Assembly: GCA_028874335.1 (NCBI GenBank)
Contig: JAPPJY010000080.1
Span: forward strand, 1-51,769
Source of the DNA: Gemmatimonadota bacterium
GTDB taxonomy: Bacteria; Latescibacterota; UBA2968; GCA-2709665
DNA: 51,769 bases
Direction: 5' to 3'
A program made the position numbers and the translations under genes. The notes below the pieces were generated by a model. It made no database searches and had not been told where the DNA came from. It was given only the letters and a program-made list of their open reading frames with translations. Positions within the stretch are counted from its first letter, which is position 1; each line of letters starts with the position of its first letter. Shown here piece by piece: positions 23,548 through 32,929 of the stretch.

Positions 23548-24708
23548 ATGAAGATCATCGGCGCAACGTGCTTCTCACTCAGGATTCCTTTTGTCGAGGC
23601 CTTCGGACACAGCGCTTCGGTGCGGGCACGCTCGGACTCGGTGGTCGTGCGCCTGACTGCCGAAGACGGCACGGTGGGCTACGGCGAAGGGCTGCCGCGT
23701 CCGTACGTGACGGGCGAGACCGTCGAGAGCTGCATCGACCACATCGCGCAATGTCTCTGGCCCGCCATTGCGGATTCAGACTTTCCAGCCCTGGAACCCG
23801 GACCGGCGGCCTTTCGCGTTCTGGACCCGGTGGGCCGGAACCTGCCCGACGGCGACGCCGGCGGCGTGGTCGCGTGGCACGCCGCCAGGGCCGCCTGTGA
23901 ACTGGCTTTGCTCGACGTCCTGTTGCGTCGCCAGAAACAGTCTCTGGGTGAGATTCTGAGGCCGAGGCGTGGTTCCGTCACCTACAGCGGCGTCATTACA
24001 AGCGGCTCGATCGACAACGCGGTCCGTCTCGCGCGTGTCTGCGTGGAATACGGGCTTCAGGCTGTGAAGATAAAGATCGACGGGGACGACGCACGGGAAC
24101 GCGTCACGGCCGTCCGCGATGCTGTGGGCCCCGACGTCTCGCTCAGGGTCGACGCCAACTGCGCGTACACGCCAGACGAAGCGGTTGCGACGCTCGATGC
24201 TCTGGCGGCCCTTGATATCGCCTGCGCCGAGCAGCCCATCCCCCGGGGCGATCCGGAGGCGCTGGCGAATGTGCGGTCCCGGTCGCCAATTCCGATCATG
24301 GCTGACGAATCCCTTGTTACCCTGGCCGACGCGGAGGCGCTGATTCAGGCAGGCGCATGCGATTTCTTCAATCTGCGCATTTCCAAGTGCGGCGGTCTGG
24401 CCCGCACGCTGGAGATCGCGCGGATGGCCGACCGTGCAGGGCTGCAGTTGCAGCTCGGCTGCCAGGTCGGAGAATCCGCCATCCTCTCGGCCGCCGGGCG
24501 TCACGTGGCCGCCCATCTCGAGCGGGTTTCGTTTGTCGAGGGGTCCTACGGAAACATGCTGCTCGTCGAAGACGTGACCGAAGAATCCATCGCGTTCGAC
24601 CTCGGCGGACAGGCGCCGCTGCTTCGTGGTCCGGGGCTCGGCGTCGACGTACGCGATGACATCCTGCGCGCCCACGCGGAAACAACAACCACCCTTGCCG
24701 CGGGATAA
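23548..24708 (+). CDS. Enolase-superfamily enzyme (MLE/dipeptide-epimerase-like)
   Basis: A protein of 386 residues. The N-terminal capping domain (1-125) is followed by the barrel with AVKIKIDGDD (acid/base Lys pair), LRVDANCAY (metal Asp), CAEQPI (metal Glu), MADES (metal Asp) and NLRISKCGGL (opposite Lys). This arrangement is the muconate-lactonising subgroup, which includes cycloisomerases, o-succinylbenzoate synthases and dipeptide epimerases. The ATG at 23548 follows GAGG. It lies 8 bp after the HAD gene and 3 bp before the GH3 gene. The link to an amide-forming GH3 protein would suit epimerisation of an N-acyl amino acid or dipeptide, but that is inference. Confidence 0.85.
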   Translation: MKIIGATCFSLRIPFVEAFGHSASVRARSDSVVVRLTAEDGTVGYGEGLPRPYVTGETVESCIDHIAQCLWPAIADSDFPALEPGPAAFRVLDPVGRNLPDGDAGGVVAWHAARAACELALLDVLLRRQKQSLGEILRPRRGSVTYSGVITSGSIDNAVRLARVCVEYGLQAVKIKIDGDDARERVTAVRDAVGPDVSLRVDANCAYTPDEAVATLDALAALDIACAEQPIPRGDPEALANVRSRSPIPIMADESLVTLADAEALIQAGACDFFNLRISKCGGLARTLEIARMADRAGLQLQLGCQVGESAILSAAGRHVAAHLERVSFVEGSYGNMLLVEDVTEESIAFDLGGQAPLLRGPGLGVDVRDDILRAHAETTTTLAAG

Positions 24709-24711
24709 GCA

Positions 24712-26388
24712 ATGGGAAAGCTCGTCAAGACGATTATTCGGATAAAGGGATCCGGCCTGGCCCGGAAGCTCGACCGGGCGGCCGAACGCCCGCAAGACGT
24801 GCAAAACGACTTGCTTCGCCGGATGGTGAAGGCCAACGCCGACACCGCGTTCGGAAAGGACCATGGCTTTGCGTCGATCCGCACGGAGGGCGACTATCGC
24901 CGCCAGGTTCCCATCAGGGACTACGAAGGGTTGCGGCCCTACGTCAACCGGATCACCGCGGGCGAGCAGGCGGTCCTCACCGCCGCGGCACCCGGTATGT
25001 TGAATATGACGAGCGGGACCACGGGAGAACCGAAGTACATTCCCGTAACGCCCGAGTCCATGAAGCTCGCGTCCTGTTTTTCCCTGGAGTGGATCTATCG
25101 CGCGCTTCAGGACCATCCCGGGTTTCTGGACGGCGCATTTGTGGGGATTGTCAGCAGGGCGATCGAGGGTTACACACCTTCAGGACTTCCGTACGGCAGC
25201 GCGTCCGGCATGCTCTACCAGCGGATCCCCGGGCCGATCCGCAGCACCTACGCGGTCCCTTACGCGGTTTCCGAAATCAAGGACTACGACCGCCGCTATT
25301 TTGTGGCCGCGCGCCTGGCGCTGGCCAGGCGCGTTTCGTACATCGGAACGCCCAATCCAAGCACGCTCATTCGCCTCGCGGAAACAGCACTAAAAAACGC
25401 CGAGGCCATTGTTCGCGCGGTTCACGACGGCACCCCTGGCATCGACCTGCCGGGCCAGCCGCAACTTGCCGATCAACTGTCCGCCCTCATTAAACCGGAT
25501 CCCGACCGCGCAGGGATCCTCGAGAGCATTTTGGAGCGGACCGGTAGTCTCCTTCCGGCTGATTGCTGGCCGGACCTGAAACTCATCGGGTGCTGGCTGG
25601 GAGGCAGCGTGGGGGTTCAGGCCCGGAAGCTGCCGGAGTATTACGGCGACGTTCCCATGCGCGACCTGGGCTTTCTGGCCAGCGAAGGACATTTCACCCT
25701 TCCGAACCAGGACCATACCGCTTCGGGCATTCTCTCGCTGAACGGGAATTACTACGAGTTCATCCCCGAGACTTCGCTGGACGACGCCGATCCACCGGTG
25801 TTGTCCAGTCACGAACTGGAGTCGGGCGTGAACTATGCGGTGCTGCTGACCACCCCCGGAGGGCTTTACCGTTACGATATTCACGACATCGTTCAGGTAA
25901 CCGGTTTCTACCGGAATGCGCCGCTGCTGGCCTTCATCCGCAAGGGCCGCGATATGACGAGCATCACGGGCGAAAAAATGCACGTGAACCATCTCCTGCT
26001 GGCGCTCGAAGAGGTCCGCCGCCGATATGACGTGTCCGTGGTCGAGCAATTCCGGGTGGTGGCGAACGTGGGGGCTCGCCGGTACGAGATCTACGCGGAG
26101 TTGAAGGGTGAGTTCTCGCGGGATTTCCTGTTACACGAGGTGATTCCCCACCTGGACCATGCGCTGGCGGGGGTCAACGTGGAGTACGCCGAGAAACGCG
26201 GTTCCCGAAGGCTGGCGCCGCCGTGCCTCCATCTGATGCGTCCGGGCTGGGCGGAAGCCGAGGTGCTGCGCGCGGCGGGCGCGGGGAAGCGGGATATCCA
26301 GTACAAATGGCGGATTCTCAGCGACGAACCCGCCGACGAGGACGCCGACGCGATTCTGGATACGCTCGAGACGGTGGAGGTAGGTTAG
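24712..26388 (+). CDS. GH3-family acyl-acid amido synthetase
   Basis: A protein of 558 residues similar along its length to the GH3 auxin-responsive family of acyl-adenylating enzymes. The ATP-binding motif MTSGTTGEPKYI lies at about 99-110, YASSEG is replaced by LASEGHFTL (about 320), and YRYDIHDIVQVTGF (about 385) is the hinge. GH3 enzymes activate a carboxylic acid as acyl-AMP and transfer it to an amino acid. Bacterial members are scattered and mostly uncharacterised. Start and stop fit a tight operon with HAD and enolase genes. The convergent P450 ends 31 bp away. Confidence 0.88.
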   Translation: MGKLVKTIIRIKGSGLARKLDRAAERPQDVQNDLLRRMVKANADTAFGKDHGFASIRTEGDYRRQVPIRDYEGLRPYVNRITAGEQAVLTAAAPGMLNMTSGTTGEPKYIPVTPESMKLASCFSLEWIYRALQDHPGFLDGAFVGIVSRAIEGYTPSGLPYGSASGMLYQRIPGPIRSTYAVPYAVSEIKDYDRRYFVAARLALARRVSYIGTPNPSTLIRLAETALKNAEAIVRAVHDGTPGIDLPGQPQLADQLSALIKPDPDRAGILESILERTGSLLPADCWPDLKLIGCWLGGSVGVQARKLPEYYGDVPMRDLGFLASEGHFTLPNQDHTASGILSLNGNYYEFIPETSLDDADPPVLSSHELESGVNYAVLLTTPGGLYRYDIHDIVQVTGFYRNAPLLAFIRKGRDMTSITGEKMHVNHLLLALEEVRRRYDVSVVEQFRVVANVGARRYEIYAELKGEFSRDFLLHEVIPHLDHALAGVNVEYAEKRGSRRLAPPCLHLMRPGWAEAEVLRAAGAGKRDIQYKWRILSDEPADEDADAILDTLETVEVG

Positions 26389-26419
26389 TCCCGTCGAGGA
26401 ATTAAAATCGGAATGATTT

Positions 26420-27781
26420 CTACTCGCGCCGGTGGACCGTCATCGGCATGCCGTACAGCGGCCACGTCTTCACGTCCATCGACGGCGTAACGGGATGCCC
26501 GCGCACAAGCTGAAGCCGGTACTGCCGGACCACCATCGCCAGCACGAGCACGGCTTCCAGCATCGCGAAGTTTCCGCCCAGGCAGATCCGGGGGCCGGCG
26601 CTGAAGGGAAGGTAGGCGTAGCGGGAGCGTCGTTCCGCCTGCTCCGGAGCGAATCGTTCCGGGTCGAATGTTTCCGGATTTTCCCACAGGGTAGGATGGC
26701 GTTGCGTGATATAGGGACTCACCAGCACCAGTGAGCCCACGGGGATGCGGTACCCGTCAATCTCGTCGTCGCCCGCGGCCTCCCGGACGATCACCTTGAT
26801 CGGCGGGTAGAGGCGCATCGCTTCCTGGAATACCATTCGGGCGTAGCTCAGTTCGTGGACGGACTCGAGGCCGGGCAGACGCCCGTTCAGGATTGAACGC
26901 TGTTCCTCCCACAGCCTTCCCGCAACCTGTGGATGCCGATCCAGCAGGTACCACGTCCACGTCAGCGCATGCATCGTTGTCTGATATCCCGCAACGAACA
27001 GCGTGACCAGTTCGTCCCGCAGCTGCCGCCGGTCCATACGCACACCCGTTTCGTCGTCCCGGGCGTGCATGAGTACCGAGAGCAGGTCCTCTTCCCCGGT
27101 ATGGTCGCGCCGCTCGTCGATGCGTTCGTCGATATACCGGTGGATTTCGCTGAGGGATTGTTTGAATCGCCGGTTCGCGGACGAGGGGACGAACATGGGC
27201 AGCGCGATCAGATCTGCGGAACGCCGGTCGATGAACCCGACGCAGTACTGAAATGCTTCGTCGATCCGACCCGTCTCGTCGTTCAAGTCCCTGCTGAAGA
27301 GAATTCGAACGATGATGTTTCCCGTGAGGCGCGCCATCTCCTCGTCGACCTGAATCACGCGTTCGCCATCCGCGAGGGGCTCCCATCGCATAAGCATCTC
27401 GCTGATTGCGCTTACCATTACCTCCATGAAACGCATCGTTCCCCTGGGCGTGAAGAACGGCTGCATGATCCGGTGCTGGCGCTCCCAGAGTTCACCCTCG
27501 CTCGTTATCAGCCCCTCTCCTAGAAGCAGCTTCTGGTCGTCGTACCCGTAGCCTTTGAAATAGGTCTTCCTCCTGCGCACGAGAACGTGTTCGACGTGCT
27601 CCGGGCGGGTAACCAGGTGTACCGTCTTCCCCCTGATTTCCAGTCGGACCACGTCGCCGTACCGGGTCCAGGCATCCATCAGATATCCGATTGGATCCTT
27701 GCGGAACGGAAGGACGCAGCCCAGAAGGGGAAGCCCGCGGGGTCCGGGCGCGCACGACGAGGCAGGGGATGTATCAGACAT
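26420..27781 (-). CDS. Cytochrome P450
   Basis: A protein of 453 residues, normal for a soluble bacterial P450. The I-helix oxygen-activation motif is LFVAGYQTT, the K-helix ExxR is in FQEAMRLYPP, the PERF-type segment is FDPERFAP, and the heme loop is FSAGPRICLGG with the ligand C400. There is no N-terminal anchor. The proline-rich start (APGPRGLPLLG) resembles the CYP4/CYP102-type clan of fatty-acid-like hydroxylases. No ferredoxin or reductase gene is adjacent. It is convergent with the GH3 gene. Confidence 0.95.
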   Translation of the reverse strand: MSDTSPASSCAPGPRGLPLLGCVLPFRKDPIGYLMDAWTRYGDVVRLEIRGKTVHLVTRPEHVEHVLVRRRKTYFKGYGYDDQKLLLGEGLITSEGELWERQHRIMQPFFTPRGTMRFMEVMVSAISEMLMRWEPLADGERVIQVDEEMARLTGNIIVRILFSRDLNDETGRIDEAFQYCVGFIDRRSADLIALPMFVPSSANRRFKQSLSEIHRYIDERIDERRDHTGEEDLLSVLMHARDDETGVRMDRRQLRDELVTLFVAGYQTTMHALTWTWYLLDRHPQVAGRLWEEQRSILNGRLPGLESVHELSYARMVFQEAMRLYPPIKVIVREAAGDDEIDGYRIPVGSLVLVSPYITQRHPTLWENPETFDPERFAPEQAERRSRYAYLPFSAGPRICLGGNFAMLEAVLVLAMVVRQYRLQLVRGHPVTPSMDVKTWPLYGMPMTVHRRE

Positions 27782-27860
27782 GAATATTCACGACCCTCAT
27801 ACGGGCTGCCGTGGCGATGTACCGCGCTTCGGCCCGGCCCTCCGCCGATAACCGCAGAGT

Positions 27861-29135
27861 TCACTTGGGGATTTCGGCCGTCAGGATACGTGGATCTCCG
27901 GCCGTGATGAGCACGTTGTCCTCGATCCGGACACCGCCCACCGGCCGCCAGGACGCCAGAGCGTCCCAGTTGACCATATTGGCGAACCGTTCGCGCCGTT
28001 CGGGGTCGTCGAGCAATGCGGGAACGAAGTACACACCTGGCTCGACGGTCATCAGGAAGTCTTCCTCGAGCGGAAGGTCCACGCGCATCCGGATGCCGCA
28101 ATGGACGCTGACTTCGCGCCCGGCCGCGAGGCCGCCCACGTCCCGAACGCCAAGGCCGACCATATGGCCGACGCCGTGCGGCAGGAAGAGAGAAATCGCG
28201 CCGCTGTCGAGGAGGACGTCCGGTTCGCCTCTCAGGATGCCCAGGTCACAAAGCCCCAGGGCGATTACGGCGGCTGCGGCACGGTGAACTTCGTGCCATT
28301 CGACGTCTTTTCGGCACGTGGAGATGGCTTCCAGCTGAGCGGCGAGGACGAGGTCGTAGATGGCCTGCTGCCTCGGCGTGAAGCGGTCTGCAGCCGGGTA
28401 GGTGCGGGTGACGTCGGCCGCATAGCCTGCGATGGACGCGCCGGCGTCGATGAGGACCAGGTCGTCGGGTTCCACGATCCGGTCGCCGGGTTCGAAATGA
28501 AGTACGGCCGCGTGAGTTCCCGCGCCGACGATGGTGTCGAAGGCGGCGCCGTCGGCGCCCTGCCGGAACATCTCGGCCTCGAGTTCAATGCGGATGCGGC
28601 GTTCGCTGACACCGGGCCGGATTGTTTCGCGGGCTCTCGCGTGGCCGGCTGCGGTTGCCGCGGCCGCCCGTTCGATCAGTGCGACCTCGGCGGCGTCCTT
28701 CCGGCGACGGACGCCATCGATGGATATCTGAAGCGCCGCTGCTCGCTGAGGGTCGTTTTTGACATTTTCCACGGCGCCGCCGATGACCGCGACGGGGCGG
28801 CCCGGACGTTGATCCAACCAGCATTTAAGTCCGGCGACGTCCTCGCCTTCGACGTCCTCACCGCCGCCTTCCCACAACCGTTCGTTCTGAGAAACCGGCC
28901 GCACGAAGTGTCTCCAGCTGTCGCCCGGATCGTAGGCCAGAACGCCGCCCCAGCGTCTCGAACCGGTGAGCCAGTAGTATTCGGGATAGGGAATGAACGG
29001 ATAGGTCTGGTCCTGTCCGCCGGGAATCTGAACGGGCTTCCCGGCGCCGAAGAGCACGATGGGCGGGTCGTCACCAAAGGCGTCGGCCGCACGCTGCCGC
29101 CGGCGTTCCAGCACGTCATTTTCGAATATGGGCAT
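27861..29135 (-). CDS. pepP: Xaa-Pro aminopeptidase family M24B
   Basis: A protein of 424 residues. An N-terminal creatinase-like domain (about 1-165) includes YPEYYWLTG. It is followed by a pita-bread domain with the five metal ligands in VLIDAGASI (Asp), YAADVTRTYPA (Asp), LPHGVGHMVGL (His), LMTVEPGVY (Glu) and GVRIEDNVL (Glu). Aminopeptidase P removes N-terminal residues before proline. No signal peptide is present. It follows the FkbM gene by 18 bp on the same strand, with 79 bp to the next start downstream. Confidence 0.92.
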   Translation of the reverse strand: MPIFENDVLERRRQRAADAFGDDPPIVLFGAGKPVQIPGGQDQTYPFIPYPEYYWLTGSRRWGGVLAYDPGDSWRHFVRPVSQNERLWEGGGEDVEGEDVAGLKCWLDQRPGRPVAVIGGAVENVKNDPQRAAALQISIDGVRRRKDAAEVALIERAAAATAAGHARARETIRPGVSERRIRIELEAEMFRQGADGAAFDTIVGAGTHAAVLHFEPGDRIVEPDDLVLIDAGASIAGYAADVTRTYPAADRFTPRQQAIYDLVLAAQLEAISTCRKDVEWHEVHRAAAAVIALGLCDLGILRGEPDVLLDSGAISLFLPHGVGHMVGLGVRDVGGLAAGREVSVHCGIRMRVDLPLEEDFLMTVEPGVYFVPALLDDPERRERFANMVNWDALASWRPVGGVRIEDNVLITAGDPRILTAEIPK

Positions 29136-29153
29136 GGTGTTTTCTCAGATCAC

Positions 29154-29978
29154 TTACCGGATTGCGTCTCCACGCTTGAAGATCAGGTTTTGTACGATCC
29201 CTTCGGAGTAGTCGACCGGGATGACGTTGGCCATGGCGAAACCCCGTTCGAAGAATGCCGTTTCGATCTTTTCAGCCATGTCTTCGAACATATACACTTC
29301 GATGAGCACAGTCTTGAGCCTCGCGTCCTCAAGCGTTCGCGATGCGCCGGAGACAATTTTGTCCTCGATGCCGTCGACGTCGATTTTGACGTGGTTCGGA
29401 AAGGGCAGGCCGAATCGGCCGGTGAGATCGTCCAGTGAAACGGCCATCGTTCCCTGCCGGTTCTGCGGCTCGAAGGGCACGGCGCCCTGGGTTACGGGTT
29501 CGCCCAGCGCGTGGAGCGCAGCGCCGGGGGCGAAGGTTTTGGAGTAGAAATGCTGGATGGCCGTGCGGTCCGATACGGCGATGGGGTAGGCCGTGACAAC
29601 GTTCGCCAGGCCGTTCAGCAGGATGTTCCTGTTCAGCTTGGCGTGATTGAGCGCTTCCGGCTCAAAGGCGAGGATCCGCGCCTGCGCATCAAGTCTGCGT
29701 GCCGCGTAAAGCGAGTACTGCCCGATATTTGCGCCGATGTCGTAAATCGTCTCGCCCGGCCGGAACCAGGTGTCGATCCAGTCCAGCGTGTCGGGCTCTT
29801 TCTCGTCGAACGAATTCGCCCGCCAGAGTTCGTGGTTCCTGGAGGCCTCGCCCTCACCGTCTGCCTCGACGTCGATCAGGATTGTCAGTTCCCGCACGTT
29901 GCAGCTTATGGTCGTGCCCAAGTCCGATTCCCAGTTGAGTAATCCTAGTGTGGCTTCGCAATGCTCAACCGCAGCCAT
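29154..29978 (-). CDS. FkbM family methyltransferase
   Basis: A protein of 274 residues with an SAM-binding core: YDIGANIGQYSLYAA (motif I, about 78-92), LAFEPEALNHAKL (motif II), and HVKIDVDGIEDKIV (about 195-208), the FkbM signature. Members O-methylate sugars or polyketides, often in surface glycan synthesis. It is encoded 18 bp upstream of the Xaa-Pro peptidase. The substrate is unknown. Confidence 0.9.
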   Translation of the reverse strand: MAAVEHCEATLGLLNWESDLGTTISCNVRELTILIDVEADGEGEASRNHELWRANSFDEKEPDTLDWIDTWFRPGETIYDIGANIGQYSLYAARRLDAQARILAFEPEALNHAKLNRNILLNGLANVVTAYPIAVSDRTAIQHFYSKTFAPGAALHALGEPVTQGAVPFEPQNRQGTMAVSLDDLTGRFGLPFPNHVKIDVDGIEDKIVSGASRTLEDARLKTVLIEVYMFEDMAEKIETAFFERGFAMANVIPVDYSEGIVQNLIFKRGDAIR

Positions 29979-30430
29979 ATAGGTGGTATTGATCGTGCGA
30001 GCCCGTCTGGCGGTACAATCACTCCCCCCTTGAGGGGGAGTCGCAGAAGCCGAGTCCGTCCCCTGAGCTTGTCGAAGGGCCGACGAAGGCTGATGCGGTG
30101 GGGGGATTTCAATGCTTTTACGTTTTCAAGCAGCCTGACTAAACGTGCACGTACTTTGAGTTGAAATCTTACGGTAAGTCTCATAGAAGAGCCAGGTGTA
30201 AAGCTGCTTTGCAAATGTACAGCAATCGATATATTGTCGCTCGCGAGTCCGGGGAATTCGCTTGAAGTGACGGTTTCCCGACCGATTCCGGGTGGACCGA
30301 CCGGAATCGTTGATTTCTGTGATCCATCCATTCCTGTATACGGGGTTATCGGAACTGTCAACGGTCCCGACCGACGAATCCGCGAATGCCAATATGATAA
30401 GGAATCAGACCAATTATGCAAGGAGCGCGT
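29979..30430. other. Intergenic region with palindromic repeats
   Basis: No gene is supported here. It contains an 8-bp perfect hairpin at 30021-30041 and the widespread CCCTGAGCTTGTCGAAGGG repeat at 30061-30079. Otherwise it is AT-richer DNA that should hold the divergent promoters for the FkbM and PfkB genes. A TATGAT at 30393-30398 is a possible -10 box, without a clear -35. Confidence 0.5.
30021..30079. repeat. Short hairpin plus CCCTGAGCTTGTCGAAGGG repeat
   Basis: ACTCCCCC (30021-30028) pairs exactly with 30034-30041 around CTTGA. The 19-bp repeat follows at 30061-30079. A diverged copy of the 19-mer lies at 32852-32870, also between genes. This is an interspersed palindromic repeat type known from many bacteria. 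Confidence 0.65.
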
Positions 30431-31420
30431 ATGGCCAGGGCGTTTAATGTGTACGGCATCGGCAATGCGCTGGTGGATATTCAGTATCGGGTAACGCCCG
30501 ACTTTCTCGCCAGATTCGGAATCGAGAAGGGTGTCATGACGTTGATTGAAGAGGACCGGCACCACGAACTCCTCGATCGCCTCGGCGATGACGTGCTGAA
30601 ACGCTCGTCGGGCGGGTCCGCTGCGAATACGATGATCGCCGTGGCCGGTCTTGGCGGAACGGCATACTATGCATGCAAGGTGGCGAAGGACGCGTACGGG
30701 GACTTCTATCTCCGGGATCTGGCAGAGGCCCGTGTGGCTTCCAACCGGTTTCAGGGGGAGGGCATCACGGGCAAGTGTCTGGTTATGATCACGGATGACG
30801 CCGATCGTACCATGAATACGTATCTCGGCATAACCGGAACGTTCGGTCCCGAGCAGCTTGAGTCCGACGTGATCCGGCGGAGCGACTATCTGTATATCGA
30901 AGGGTACCTGATGGCCTCCGACGTTGGGTTCGCCTCGGCAATGGCTGCACAGGCCGAAGCGCACGCGGGGGGAACCCGGGTGTCGTTGTCGCTGAGCGAC
31001 CCCTCGATCGTGGCCGCGTTCGGGGACCGGATGCGCACGCTGGTAACCCGCGGGGTGGATCTGCTGTTTTGTAACGAGGACGAAGCGCGGGCGTTCAGCG
31101 AAACGGGCGAGACGGATGAGGCTTGCGTTGCGCTCGAGACGATGGTGGGCGCATACGCGGTCACGTGCGAGGCCAATGGCGCCATCGTCTGGGACGGAGT
31201 CGAGCGGTTCCGTTCGCCGGGATTCAGCGTTGATGCGGTAGACACCAACGGCGCGGGGGATATGTTCGCCGGGGCCTATCTATTCGGGATTACCGGGGGA
31301 TTGGACGCGGAACAATCGGCGAAACTGGCGAACTACGCGTCGATGCGCGTGGTGGCGCAGTACGGCCCCCGGCTGGAGGAGTCGCTCACGGATGAGGTCG
31401 AGCGGATACTGGCGATGTGA
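30431..31420 (+). CDS. PfkB-family carbohydrate/nucleoside kinase
   Basis: A protein of 329 residues of the ribokinase fold. It has VYGIGNALVDIQY at the start, the RSSGGSAANTMIA sugar-binding segment (about 62-74) and the C-terminal signature VDTNGAGDMFAGAY, whose Asp is the catalytic base. The overall pattern resembles the adenosine kinase-like branch. It phosphorylates a sugar or nucleoside with ATP. The ATG at 31431 minus 1000, that is 30431, is preceded by AAGGAG at 6 nt. The gene stands alone and has its own terminator. Confidence 0.9.
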   Translation: MARAFNVYGIGNALVDIQYRVTPDFLARFGIEKGVMTLIEEDRHHELLDRLGDDVLKRSSGGSAANTMIAVAGLGGTAYYACKVAKDAYGDFYLRDLAEARVASNRFQGEGITGKCLVMITDDADRTMNTYLGITGTFGPEQLESDVIRRSDYLYIEGYLMASDVGFASAMAAQAEAHAGGTRVSLSLSDPSIVAAFGDRMRTLVTRGVDLLFCNEDEARAFSETGETDEACVALETMVGAYAVTCEANGAIVWDGVERFRSPGFSVDAVDTNGAGDMFAGAYLFGITGGLDAEQSAKLANYASMRVVAQYGPRLEESLTDEVERILAM

Positions 31421-31472
31421 ATTTGTGCTAATTCGCTTTTAAGTTACTGAAATTAATATGGATGATGGGGAT

Positions 31473-31495
31473 ACCGTCCTTCGGGGCGGTTTTTT
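31473..31495 (+). terminator. Intrinsic terminator after the PfkB gene
   Basis: A 7-bp stem pairs 31473-31479 with 31484-31490 around a TTCG tetraloop, followed by six T. It stops plus-strand transcription just before the convergent transporter gene. Confidence 0.9.
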
Positions 31496-32766
31496 CATTC
31501 ATTCGCTTCCCGTGCGGCCGAAGCGTTCCGGAAACCCGACATGGCAAGCGTGACCGCAACGACGAACAGTGACGCGATGGCGCTCGTGCCAAAGACGGCG
31601 ATAGGCGCGCCGAAGCGTTCGGCCACCGCGCCCGTACTCAGGCGGCCGGGCGGTCCGGTGCCGATTGCAAGGACGATGCCGCCCATGGCGCGGCTTCGCA
31701 TGTCGTCCCGCGCCGACAGCAGGACGATGGTACTCTGGAGTAGACCGAAGGCCGCGTGGCCGATTCCCGACAGGGTGAGAAGTCCCAGTGAAAGATAGAA
31801 GCCGGTCGAAGTGGAGAATGCAGCCACGGCGCCGGCCATCAGAAACGAGCCGCCCGCATAGAGCCAGCTGATTCCAACGTAGCGGCGGAGCCTGCTCACC
31901 ATCCAGAGACCTGCAAACGCGCCGACACCGTTGGCGGATGCGAGCACACCGAAGCCGACCGGACCCTGATTCAGGATGTCTCTCGCGAACACCGGCAGCA
32001 GCGCCTGATAGGGAAACACCAGGAAATTCATGGCAACGGTAATGAGCGTAACGCCCAGAATCGCCGGATTGCGACGGATATAGCGCAGCCCTTCCACCGT
32101 CCGGATCCAGTAAGAAGCGTCTGTGGGGGTTCCCTCGAGGACGGGCCGTCTGGAGAGCCGCACGAGGATCAGCAGCGAAGCAAGCGCCATCGCGGTCAGG
32201 ATCAGAAAACAGCCAAACGGTCCCAGGGTCGCGTACAGGACGCCGCTGGAAATGGGTCCGGCAACCCGGGTGATGTTCTGGGAGATTCCCTCGAGGAGCA
32301 TGGCGTCCATGGTTCGGGCCCTGCCAACGAGGTCCGGTAGCAGCGACCTTCGTGCGGTCCAATCCACCGCCCAGGTCGTTCCCATGACCAGTGCGGCGAC
32401 GGCCAGATGCCACACGGCAAGGCGGTCGGCGAGGATGATCACGGCGATGAGGAGGGATACGACGAGGTTGACGACCTGGGAGAAGATAATGATCTTCCGG
32501 CGGCCGAACCGGTCGGTGAGGGGCCCGGACACAAAGCCGACCAGGAGCAGCGGCGCCATGCGGTAGAAGCCGATCAGCGACACCTGCCAGGCCGAGTTGG
32601 TCATCTCCAGCACCAGCCAGCCGGCGACGATGATTTCCATCCACATGAACTGCCACCAGAGGGCGTTGCTGGCCAGCAGCCGGCGGTAGTCGGGGGTGTT
32701 CAGCGGCGCGAGCGCGCCGTGCAGATTGGAAGGCGTTTCGGAGGGTCCTTCGGATCGTTGGGGCAT
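31495..32766 (-). CDS. MFS transporter (EntS-like, MFS_3)
   Basis: A protein of 423 residues with about twelve membrane helices. It has a conserved MFS loop SGPLTDRFGRRKII after helix 2, WAVDWTARRSLLPDLVGR after helix 4 and RNPAILGVTLITVAMN at the start of the second half. This pattern is the MFS_3 group that includes the enterobactin exporter EntS and many export or drug-efflux proteins. The ATG at 32766 is preferred; a GTG nine codons upstream is possible. The stop abuts the terminator of the convergent kinase gene. Confidence 0.87.
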   Translation of the reverse strand: MPQRSEGPSETPSNLHGALAPLNTPDYRRLLASNALWWQFMWMEIIVAGWLVLEMTNSAWQVSLIGFYRMAPLLLVGFVSGPLTDRFGRRKIIIFSQVVNLVVSLLIAVIILADRLAVWHLAVAALVMGTTWAVDWTARRSLLPDLVGRARTMDAMLLEGISQNITRVAGPISSGVLYATLGPFGCFLILTAMALASLLILVRLSRRPVLEGTPTDASYWIRTVEGLRYIRRNPAILGVTLITVAMNFLVFPYQALLPVFARDILNQGPVGFGVLASANGVGAFAGLWMVSRLRRYVGISWLYAGGSFLMAGAVAAFSTSTGFYLSLGLLTLSGIGHAAFGLLQSTIVLLSARDDMRSRAMGGIVLAIGTGPPGRLSTGAVAERFGAPIAVFGTSAIASLFVVAVTLAMSGFRNASAAREANE

Positions 32767-32851
32767 TGGGGTTTTGCTTAACTCTTGGAACACGTCTTAG
32801 ATTAAATCATGCGACACCGTAGACGCAATAGAGCCGCTCCCTGAGCACTAG

Positions 32852-32870
32852 CCCTGAGCCTGTCGAAGAG
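32852..32870. repeat. Diverged copy of the CCCTGAGCTTGTCGAAGGG repeat
   Basis: CCCTGAGCCTGTCGAAGAG differs at two positions from the copy at 30061. It sits in the gap between the transporter and the dockerin-tailed gene. Confidence 0.6.
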
Positions 32871-32929
32871 AGTTGAAGGGCCGGAGACGGTCGCAAGCAT
32901 TCTTCCCTCTCCGCTCCGGGGAGGGGTCG

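Noticed and set aside
28101..29438. 445-codon plus-strand frame opposite the Xaa-Pro peptidase
   Set aside because: It crosses two convincing minus-strand genes and shows no domain. It is a high-GC shadow.
30126..30392. Small minus-strand gene in the FkbM-PfkB gap
   Set aside because: It has no ribosome site and no recognisable pattern, and its composition is unlike the neighbouring genes.
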